Below are positions 7,171 to 11,804 of a stretch of 11,804 bases of DNA, one piece after another. The stretch covers positions 1 to 11,804 of the forward strand of contig JBDLID010000096.1 in NCBI GenBank assembly GCA_039715055.1, given 5' to 3'. The notes under the pieces were generated by a model. The model was not told the origin of the DNA, did not search any database, and worked only from the letters and a program-made list of their open reading frames with translations. The stretch comes from JBDLID01 sp039715055. Its GTDB lineage: Bacteria > Desulfobacterota > Desulfobulbia > Desulfobulbales > Desulfocapsaceae. Position numbers and translations under genes: made by a program. Positions within the stretch are counted from its first letter, which is position 1, and each line of letters opens with the position of its first letter.

Positions 7171-8244
7171 TTACTTGGACAGCGCCTCTGAAGTTTTGAC
7201 ATACTCATGCTCAGAGATCACCGTCCACTGACGGGCCTTGGCCATGAACTTTTGTTGAGACTCAAGAATCTCCTTGAACAGGGGGTCCTTGGCCGCATTT
7301 TCTTTAAGCAGGGCATCGGTCGCCTCTTTCATGGCCTTCAGGACCGGGGTCGGGAAGGTCTTGACCTTGATGTTGGGGAATTCTGATTTCATCTGCGCCC
7401 AGGCATTGGCGCTGTCGGCAAAGTTTTCAGAGTACATGTCCGCGGTAACCGCCTTCATGGCGACACGCAGCATGGCCTGGTACTCCTTGGGCAGCTTATC
7501 AAAGGCGCGCTTGTTGATCATGAACTGCATGTCGGAGGCGGGCTCGTGCCAGCCGGTGTAGTAAAAGGGCGCGACCTTGTGGAAACCCATTTTGATGTCC
7601 ATGCCGGGGCCGACCCATTCCAGGGCGTCGATGGTACCGCGATCAAGGGAGGTGTAGAGCTCACCGGCAGGAATATTGGTGACGTTGACGCCGAGACGGG
7701 CAAAGACCTCACCGGCAAAACCGGGGATACGCATCTTGAGGCCCTTGAGGTCTTCCAGTGACTTGATCTCTTTTCTGAACCAGCCGCCCATCTGCACACC
7801 GGTGTTGCCGCCGGGGAACGACAGTACATTGAACTTGTCGTACACCTGCTGCATGTACTTCATGCCCTCATCGTAGTGGAGCCAGGCATACTGCTCGCCC
7901 GCGGTCATGCCAAAGGGCAGGGTGGTGAAGAACACCGCCTTCATGTCCTTGCCTTTCCAGTAGTAGGAGGCGGAGTGACCCATCTGGTACTGGCCGCCTT
8001 TGACCATGTCAAGGATTCCCAGGGCAGCCTTGTGTTTTTCTTTGCCGTCTACCTTGATGACAAATTTGCCGCCGCTCATCTCGTTGATCATCTTGGCCAG
8101 CTTGATGGGCGGAGAGGCCAGCGGGGTAAGGTGGGACGGCCAGGTCATGGACAGTTTCCATTTGACAGTCTTTTCGGCAAGGGCTGTGGATGCTGTAAGC
8201 ATGAGAGCGACACAGACCACAACAAGGCGCATAAGTGTTTTCAT
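7171..8244 (-). CDS. dctP: TRAP transporter periplasmic substrate-binding protein DctP (TakP-like, 2-oxoacid/lactate type)
   Basis: The 357-residue binding protein captures the substrate in the periplasm and delivers it to DctQM. A Sec signal peptide is clear: MKTLMR, a hydrophobic core VVVCVALMLTAS and cleavage after ALA at residue 23. The mature protein shows WKLSMTWPSHLTPL (29-42), GGNTGVQMGGWF (145-156), LKMRIPGFAGEV with the ligand-binding arginine R172, GTIDALEWVGP (203-213) and GWHEPASD (231-238). Q151, R172, E209/W210 and E234 fall where, from memory, TakP of Rhodobacter sphaeroides binds its 2-oxoacid and a cation. A pyruvate-, lactate- or related 2-oxoacid substrate is therefore likely; C4-dicarboxylate is the generic alternative. 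GGAG six bases before the ATG gives a strong start. It is the first gene of the operon. Confidence 0.95.
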   Translation of the reverse strand: MKTLMRLVVVCVALMLTASTALAEKTVKWKLSMTWPSHLTPLASPPIKLAKMINEMSGGKFVIKVDGKEKHKAALGILDMVKGGQYQMGHSASYYWKGKDMKAVFFTTLPFGMTAGEQYAWLHYDEGMKYMQQVYDKFNVLSFPGGNTGVQMGGWFRKEIKSLEDLKGLKMRIPGFAGEVFARLGVNVTNIPAGELYTSLDRGTIDALEWVGPGMDIKMGFHKVAPFYYTGWHEPASDMQFMINKRAFDKLPKEYQAMLRVAMKAVTADMYSENFADSANAWAQMKSEFPNIKVKTFPTPVLKAMKEATDALLKENAAKDPLFKEILESQQKFMAKARQWTVISEHEYVKTSEALSK

Positions 8245-8304
8245 TGTCTTCTCCAGGTAAAGATCTTCAGTTGGTAATACTTAAGTTTTCGGTTTGGCAA
8301 CGTT

Positions 8305-8321
8305 GACCGTGTAAAACGGTC
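8305..8321. promoter_or_regulatory. Palindrome GACCGT-N5-ACGGTC upstream of dctP
   Basis: GACCGT (8305-8310) and ACGGTC (8316-8321) form a perfect 6-bp inverted repeat around GTAAA, 61-77 bases upstream of the dctP ATG. A related ACCGT-AA-ACGGT occurs at 9037-9048. It may be an operator or a leader hairpin in the dctP mRNA; which one is not decidable here. Confidence 0.4.
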
Positions 8322-8338
8322 CTTATCAGTCAGCCTTT

Positions 8339-8351
8339 AATACAAAGTATT
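8339..8351. promoter_or_regulatory. Palindrome AATAC-AAA-GTATT upstream of dctP
   Basis: A perfect 5-bp inverted repeat with a three-base centre lies about 95-107 bases before the dctP ATG, next to the larger GACCGT palindrome. It is AT-rich and could be an activator or repressor half-site pair, but chance is not excluded. Confidence 0.25.
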
Positions 8352-8522
8352 CTTTTTAGCAACAATATCGGATGGATTTTGCAGGCAGGTACCGGACAAG
8401 CCGAAAGAAAGCGATGAAGAGATACACAGTGCTGTTTAACCTGGCCGGGACGATAGGGAGTGATTTGGCAGTAAAAATTGGGTGCTGAAAACAACACAGC
8501 GGCGTCTGCGCACAGATGGTAG

Positions 8523-8550
8523 AAAAAAGACCTGGCGGACAACCGCCGGG
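8523..8550 (-). terminator. Intrinsic terminator of the small cysteine-rich gene
   Basis: Read on the minus strand, GGCGG-TTGT-CCGCC (8547 to 8534) extends by two more C-G pairs beyond one mismatch (8550 to 8531) and is followed by TC and then six T residues (8528 to 8523). This is a standard Rho-independent shape, about 60 bases after the stop of the gene at 8610-8780. It should insulate dctP from upstream transcription. Confidence 0.65.
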
Positions 8551-8609
8551 CCGGAGACCTCCACTCCTGCAGCTCGTACTAAAAACAGATGGTCAACAAC
8601 CGGCGGCTG

Positions 8610-8780
8610 TCAGTGGGGGACAACACCTTTCATTCCGACACACTCCTTGCAGTAATCCTGGTTTGTGGACTCGCTCTGACATGCCGGACAGTACATTTTG
8701 TCGCAGCCGTGGCATTTTTTCAGTGTTTCTTTCTGGGTCTCCACACCACAGATTTCACATTTTGCTGTGTCAGTTGCCAT
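8610..8780 (-). CDS. 56-residue protein with four CxxC pairs, putative cross-brace zinc-binding domain
   Basis: The protein is almost only a metal-binding module: cysteines at 8, 11, 23, 26, 31, 34, 44 and 47 give C-x2-C-x11-C-x2-C-x4-C-x2-C-x9-C-x2-C. Eight ligands in this order could bind two zinc ions in the interleaved manner of FYVE and RING domains, and the x4 spacing in the middle is as in FYVE. Iron-sulfur or simple tandem zinc-ribbon binding are alternatives. There is no signal peptide or membrane segment, so it is cytoplasmic. An ORF could start at 8834, but GGAGG six bases before the ATG at 8780 decides the shorter form and removes an 18-residue cysteine-free leader. It has its own terminator and is separated from the upstream regulator by the inverted-repeat element. 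I do not recognise a named family, and no function is claimed. Confidence 0.78.
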   Translation of the reverse strand: MATDTAKCEICGVETQKETLKKCHGCDKMYCPACQSESTNQDYCKECVGMKGVVPH

Positions 8781-8919
8781 GAAATACCTCCGCATAGGGT
8801 TGGAAGGAAATGATTTTTGAGCCGGTGGCTTCATTTATCTTAGCATAAAAAATGGAACTGGTGAAAGAAAGATGGTAACAATTCAGCGTAAAGCTGGATA
8901 CGTCACTAAGCAGGGGCCT

Positions 8920-9027
8920 GTAACTATTCAGCAGGGCCCACAGTGTGGTCAAGCAGGCCGGCGAAGTGTACTCGTGCTACTCGAGGTGGTCTGATCGGCC
9001 GCAATGTGGGTGCTGCTGAAGAGTTAC
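8920..9027. repeat. 108-bp imperfect inverted-repeat element (MITE-like or structured intergenic repeat)
   Basis: The 40-base arms 8920-8959 and 8988-9027 are reverse complements at 31 of 40 positions by my count. The outer 15 bases differ at only one (GTAACTATTCAGCAG against GTAACTCTTCAGCAG). The 28-base centre 8960-8987 carries TACTCG twice. The terminal motif recurs at 1961-1981 upstream of the helicase. No transposase or ORF is inside, and I see no clear target-site duplication. It fills most of the gap between the regulator and the cysteine-rich gene. A non-autonomous transposable element or a REP-like palindromic repeat would both fit. Confidence 0.7.
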
Positions 9028-9036
9028 GAAAGATGA

Positions 9037-9048
9037 ACCGTAAACGGT
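9037..9048. promoter_or_regulatory. Small palindrome after the HTH/zinc-ribbon gene
   Basis: ACCGT-AA-ACGGT lies 13-24 bases beyond the stop of the minus-strand regulator. Followed on that strand by TCATCTTT, it could be a weak terminator. It also resembles the GACCGT-N5-ACGGTC palindrome upstream of dctP (8305-8321). Confidence 0.3.
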
Positions 9049-9060
9049 CTGTTTATCGTT

Positions 9061-9348
9061 TCAGCAGGGTTTGATGAAATAGGTGGCCATGCGGATGTGA
9101 CTGCCCTTGCATGAAGGGCAGCGTCCCGGGCGGTTACTGCGTCTGCGGTCCTTGAAGCTGTATCCGCAGCTCAGACAGCAATAAGGTGTATAGAGCAGTT
9201 TAAGATTTACGTGCTTTAAACTTTTACCAATATGTTCAAGATGGTCGCCGACCTCCTTCTCCCTGATTCTGACAAGTTGTGACAGCTCGAGGATATTGAG
9301 CTCCTCTTCCTGGAGGAGGGCGATGATCTGCTGACGGACGGTTCCCAT
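9061..9348 (-). CDS. Small transcriptional regulator: HTH domain fused to a zinc ribbon (COG3357-like)
   Basis: The 95-residue protein has an N-terminal winged-helix-like part (VRQQIIALLQEEELNILELSQLVRIREKEVGDHLEHIGKSL, residues 4-44), in which ILELSQLVRIREKEVGDHLEHI is the helix-turn-helix. A C-terminal zinc ribbon has cysteines at 57, 58, 61 and 77, 80 (YCCLSCGY...GRCPSC) and ends HIRMATYFIKPC. This matches the archaeal/bacterial family described as a predicted regulator with HTH fused to a Zn-ribbon. The target is unknown; metal or redox sensing through the cysteines is inference. The start has no clear Shine-Dalgarno sequence. It diverges from the ferredoxin-nitroreductase gene across 174 bp, a usual arrangement for a regulator and its target. 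Confidence 0.82.
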   Translation of the reverse strand: MGTVRQQIIALLQEEELNILELSQLVRIREKEVGDHLEHIGKSLKHVNLKLLYTPYCCLSCGYSFKDRRRSNRPGRCPSCKGSHIRMATYFIKPC

Positions 9349-9378
9349 ATCTGAAGTTGGATTACTTGTGTGTGTATT

Positions 9379-9401
9379 ATTGATTATCTTGAACTATCAA
9401 T
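9379..9401. promoter_or_regulatory. Possible operator in the regulator/nitroreductase divergent region
   Basis: ATTGAT (9379-9384) and ATCAAT (9396-9401) form a 6-bp inverted repeat 11 bases apart, 31-53 bp upstream of the regulator ATG. The spacing of about 17 bp between arm centres suits a dimeric HTH protein, and autoregulation would be natural. The AT-rich context makes chance likely enough to keep the score low. Confidence 0.28.
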
Positions 9402-9522
9402 CGGTGACTGTTAATAAAAACAATAGGGATGAGGCCCTCTGTTATCCATGTCACCGGGGTGGGTAAAGCCTGGTTGATGTTACGTCGGCGTACTCTCATA
9501 TTTTACAACAGGAAGAAGCATC

Positions 9523-10347
9523 ATGCTCGACTTTCATATTGATGAGGAAAAATGTATCCAGTGCGGCGAGTGTGCTGCCGACTGTCCCAATGACATCATC
9601 ACCATGGATAACGGTTTCCCGCAGACGCTCAGAGAAAAGGAAGACCGCTGCATTTCCTGTCAGCACTGTTTTGCTGTCTGTCCCACCGGCGCGTTGTCCA
9701 TCTTTGGATTGGATCCGGAAAACAGCATCGAACTCGATACTGGTCTGCCCTCATACGATCAGCTGGCGACCTTGATGAAGGGCAGGCGTTCCGTTCGTCA
9801 TTATCTTGATGAGGAGTTGGATAAAGAGGTGATCCATGAGCTCATTGAGACAGTGTCCAACGGCCCCACCGGAGTCAATAACCGTCAGCTGCTCTTTACC
9901 GTGGTGGAAGACCAACAAACAATGGAGACTCTTCGGCACCGTACCATTGAAGCTATCCGCTTGAAAGAACAGGAGCAGGGGCTGCCAGAGGGGCTGGAGT
10001 TCTTTTCAGGGATTGTGGCAGCGGCTGACCGGGGAGGCGACATTATTTACCGCGGTGCTCCGCACCTGCTGCTGGTTTCCAGCCCTGCAAACGGGCCCTC
10101 TCCAGAACCGGATTGTTTGATCGGTCTGAGCTATTTTGAACTCCTGGCCGCAAGCCGCGGATTGGGTACGGTATGGAACGGCCTGGCCAAATGGGCGCTG
10201 ACAAAGATTGTTCCGGAACTTCTGGCAGAGCTCAAGGTGCCTGAGGATCACACCATCGGCTATATGATGTCGTTTGGCAAGCCTGCTGTGAAATATTTCC
10301 GGACAGTACAGAGGGGTGGGGCCAGAATAAACCGGGTACTACTTTAG
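9523..10347 (+). CDS. Ferredoxin-nitroreductase fusion (2x[4Fe-4S] plus FMN-dependent nitroreductase domain)
   Basis: The 274-residue protein starts with a bacterial-type ferredoxin. CIQCGECAADCP (C11, C14, C17, C21) and CISCQHCFAVCP (C43, C46, C49, C53) bind two [4Fe-4S] clusters. A nitroreductase-fold domain follows from about residue 78, with the signature KGRRSVRHY (86-94), NGPTGVNNRQ near 112-121 and the late GLSYFELLAASRGLGTVW and GYMMSFGKP segments that line the FMN site. Such fusions probably pass electrons from a reduced donor through the clusters to FMN and then to an organic acceptor; the substrate is not known. They are common in anaerobes. AGGAAG upstream of the ATG supports the start. 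It is cytoplasmic, monocistronic and diverges from the HTH/zinc-ribbon regulator. Confidence 0.93.
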   Translation: MLDFHIDEEKCIQCGECAADCPNDIITMDNGFPQTLREKEDRCISCQHCFAVCPTGALSIFGLDPENSIELDTGLPSYDQLATLMKGRRSVRHYLDEELDKEVIHELIETVSNGPTGVNNRQLLFTVVEDQQTMETLRHRTIEAIRLKEQEQGLPEGLEFFSGIVAAADRGGDIIYRGAPHLLLVSSPANGPSPEPDCLIGLSYFELLAASRGLGTVWNGLAKWALTKIVPELLAELKVPEDHTIGYMMSFGKPAVKYFRTVQRGGARINRVLL

Positions 10348-10356
10348 AGAACCAGC

Positions 10357-10419
10357 TGCACCTTAAATTTGAATGATTATTCCCGTTCGGACAGCTTGAC
10401 TGTACCTCACGGGGGTGCA
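10357..10419 (+). other. Nested hairpin after the nitroreductase gene
   Basis: TGCACC (10357-10362) pairs with GGTGCA (10414-10419); inside, CCCGT (10382-10386) pairs with ACGGG (10409-10413) and ACAG (10391-10394) with CTGT (10400-10403) around CTTGA. A 19-base AT-rich bulge lies on the left side. It begins ten bases after the nitroreductase stop but has no T-run, so it may be a Rho-type 3' end structure or a control region for the downstream outer-membrane gene. Confidence 0.4.
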
Positions 10420-10434
10420 AATTCAAATTTGAAC
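10363..10434. promoter_or_regulatory. Two AAATTTGAA boxes exactly 60 bp apart upstream of the TolC-like gene
   Basis: AAATTTGAA occurs at 10365-10373 and at 10425-10433. The second copy is part of the perfect 12-bp palindrome TTCAAATTTGAA (10422-10433), and the first is an imperfect version. They are the only striking sequence signals between the nitroreductase stop and the outer-membrane protein start, so they are candidate operators. Confidence 0.4.
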
Positions 10435-10471
10435 CACATCTGATTCTTTTGGCAGGGCTTTGAGTTTCTCT

Positions 10472-11804
10472 ATGTCAAAATATAAGTTTTTCATGCGCAA
10501 CTTCACTTTTTTTATCTGCCTGATTACCTCTCTGGTTTTTGTGGAGTCAGAGATCCATTGTCGGGAAGTCCCTGACAACCGGGAAGGGGATGTGATCCGC
10601 CTGAGTCTGCTTGAGGCCATTGAAATGGCTCTGGCAAAGAACCGCAACCTCCAGTCTTCGGCTTTTTCCGTCAAAAGCCAGGAGGTTTCACTTGGTGCGG
10701 TAGAGTCTGATTTTGATATCAAGATCTCACCGATGGGTGAGGCGGGTGTCAGCTCCTCCAGGGGGCAGGATTCATCATGGAGTGTCGGCGGGGAAGTGAG
10801 CAAGCGATTCACCACCGGGATCAAGGTCGGACTCAGCCCTTCACTGGGGCGAGGCGAAGAAGATTTCAATGCGGGACTCAATTTGAAAGTAGAGGTTCCG
10901 CTCATGCGCGGCTGGGGAGAGGAAAAGAGCCTTGATCCTGTATACAGCAGCCGTTACGGAGTGAGTGAGGCCCGCTATTCCTATCAGTTGAGCCAGGTCA
11001 ACCTGGTCCTTGAAACCGTGCAGGCGGTTTACGACCTGGCCGGAAGCCGGGAGGAGGCAAGGATCATCGGGGAGCAGCTCGTGCCTCTTAAAGAACAGCT
11101 TCTTGTCACCGAGGTCAAAGAGCGGGCAGGAGTTGCCGATCGGATGGACCTCTATCGTTCCCAGCTGCAGATCAAGGGCGTACAGGGCAACCTGTCCACG
11201 GTGCGCGAACAGGTTAAAAACGGTGAGGACAGACTCAAACGGATTCTCGCCCTGCCCATGGAGAAAAAACTTCTCATTGAAGTCCCCATTGACTATGAAG
11301 AGGTAGAGATCGACCTGGATCTATTTATCAGTACGGCCTTTGAAAATCGAATTGAGATCAGGCGAAAAAAAGAGGCACTGGCGGAACAGAAACGAAAAAA
11401 TCGGCTGGCCGAGCATAATCTGCAGCCGGATCTGCGGCTCAAGGCCGGCTATGACCGGCTGGGCTATTCCGATACCTTTGGTGACAGCTTCCGGTTCAAC
11501 GAGGAGCTCTGGACGGTTCGTCTCTCTTCTTCAACTGATCTGGCCCGCTCCAGTGAACATGCCGCCTATGAACAGAGCCGCCTGGCGGTGCGCCAGGAAG
11601 AGTTGAGCCTCGAGGGACTCAGAGAGCAGATTGTTCAGGAGATCAGGAGTCGAATCAACGGCCTGCAGAAGGCCGGGGAGCAGATCAGGATTAACGAGGG
11701 CAGGGTGATCGATTCCACAGGAAAACTGCGTTTGGCCGATGTCAAGTTTCGTTTCGGTGAGGCCAACAATTTTGACCTCACCCAGGCCCGCAGTGAGCTG
11801 CAGC
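10472..11804 (+). CDS. TolC-family outer-membrane efflux protein, 3' end beyond the window
   Basis: The frame is open from the ATG at 10472 to the window edge and gives 444 residues without a stop. A signal peptide is likely: MSKYKFFMRN, then the hydrophobic FTFFICLITSLVFV. The first outer-membrane-factor repeat starts at LSLLEAIEMALAKNRNLQ (44-61) and continues through EVPLMRGWG (141-149), a form of the PL-RG motif of this family, and long amphipathic helices (about 165-260). The second repeat runs from NRIEIRRKKEALAEQ (292-306) to KFRFGEANNFDLTQARSELQ at the edge. Such proteins form trimeric channels through the outer membrane for RND or ABC efflux and type I secretion. Its adaptor and pump are not in the window and may follow. 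ATG at 10493 is an alternative start; neither has a clear ribosome-binding site. Confidence 0.9.
   Translation, partial: MSKYKFFMRNFTFFICLITSLVFVESEIHCREVPDNREGDVIRLSLLEAIEMALAKNRNLQSSAFSVKSQEVSLGAVESDFDIKISPMGEAGVSSSRGQDSSWSVGGEVSKRFTTGIKVGLSPSLGRGEEDFNAGLNLKVEVPLMRGWGEEKSLDPVYSSRYGVSEARYSYQLSQVNLVLETVQAVYDLAGSREEARIIGEQLVPLKEQLLVTEVKERAGVADRMDLYRSQLQIKGVQGNLSTVREQVKNGEDRLKRILALPMEKKLLIEVPIDYEEVEIDLDLFISTAFENRIEIRRKKEALAEQKRKNRLAEHNLQPDLRLKAGYDRLGYSDTFGDSFRFNEELWTVRLSSSTDLARSSEHAAYEQSRLAVRQEELSLEGLREQIVQEIRSRINGLQKAGEQIRINEGRVIDSTGKLRLADVKFRFGEANNFDLTQARSELQ

Larger units (their letters stand above)
8245..8609. other. Gene-free control region upstream of dctP
   Basis: This 365-bp gap lies between two minus-strand genes. 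It holds a terminator for the small cysteine-rich gene at its far end (8523-8550) and, nearer dctP, two short palindromes at 8305-8321 and 8339-8351. I could not find a convincing sigma70 -35/-10 pair or a sigma54 GG-N10-GC site for dctP, although a promoter should be here. A 70-codon frame at 8330-8542 (-) overlaps the terminator and has no coding character. Confidence 0.6.

Noticed and set aside
8245..8420. Sigma54-type promoter for dctP
   Set aside because: GG...GC pairs found on the minus strand have spacers of 8 or 9 rather than 10 bases, and the flanking consensus is poor.
8330..8542. 70-codon frame on the minus strand in the dctP upstream region
   Set aside because: No ribosome-binding site, no recognisable domain, odd composition, and it overlaps the terminator at 8523-8550.
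8516..8834. Plus-strand frames opposite the cysteine-rich gene
   Set aside because: They mirror the minus-strand gene, which has clear CxxC pairs and a strong ribosome-binding site; the plus-strand translations show no domain.
9474..9503. TTGATG-N18-ATATTT as promoter of the nitroreductase
   Set aside because: Both boxes are weak, and transcription would start almost on top of the ribosome-binding site.
1..11804. CRISPR arrays, tRNA or rRNA genes, defence or phage modules
   Set aside because: No regularly spaced repeats, cloverleaf-like sequence or signature genes were seen on either strand.

Overview
The window looks like chromosomal DNA of moderate GC from a Gram-negative bacterium. It has a TolC-type outer-membrane protein and a periplasmic TRAP binding protein with a Sec signal peptide. 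The gene mix (DsrE-like sulfur-relay protein, ferredoxin-nitroreductase fusion, PflA-like radical SAM protein, organic-acid TRAP transporter) is what I would expect in an anaerobic or microaerophilic Desulfobacterota/Deltaproteobacteria-type organism. That taxonomic guess is inference; there is no rRNA or other marker gene here. I saw no tRNA, rRNA, CRISPR, transposase or phage gene.

Layout. 79-429 (+): small DsrE-family protein. 508-1773 (-): metal-dependent amidohydrolase. 1774-2008: divergent control region that also holds one copy of a dispersed repeat. 2009-3532 (+): RhlB-like DEAD-box RNA helicase with a long charged N-terminus. 3540-4175 (-): pyridoxamine 5'-phosphate oxidase (pdxH). 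4297-5253 (+): COG1313 radical SAM protein. 5250-8244 (-): a complete TRAP transporter transcribed dctP-dctQ-dctM, with a perfect 13-bp hairpin between dctP and dctQ. 8245-8609: intergenic, with the dctP upstream region and an intrinsic terminator. 8610-8780 (-): 56-residue protein with eight cysteines in four CxxC pairs. 8781-9060: intergenic, mostly a 108-bp imperfect inverted-repeat element. 9061-9348 (-): helix-turn-helix/zinc-ribbon regulator. 9523-10347 (+): 2x[4Fe-4S] ferredoxin-nitroreductase fusion. 10348-10471: intergenic, with a nested hairpin and two AAATTTGAA boxes. 10472-11804 (+): TolC-family outer-membrane efflux protein, cut by the window end.

How they work together. The clear functional unit is the TRAP transporter. 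Its binding protein keeps the residues I recall as ligands in the 2-oxoacid binder TakP, so pyruvate, lactate or another small 2-oxo/2-hydroxy acid is the likely substrate. The hairpin after dctP probably lets the binding protein be made in excess of the membrane subunits. The regulator and the ferredoxin-nitroreductase diverge from a shared control region and may form a regulator-target pair. The other genes look like independent single-gene units packed head-to-head or tail-to-tail; two convergent pairs have almost no spacer (7 bp, and a 4-bp overlap).

The least ordinary features are the inverted-repeat element at 8920-9027, whose terminal motif recurs upstream of the helicase at 1961-1981, and the eight-cysteine mini-protein, whose spacing resembles FYVE/RING cross-brace zinc domains. 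I found no convincing new multi-gene system.
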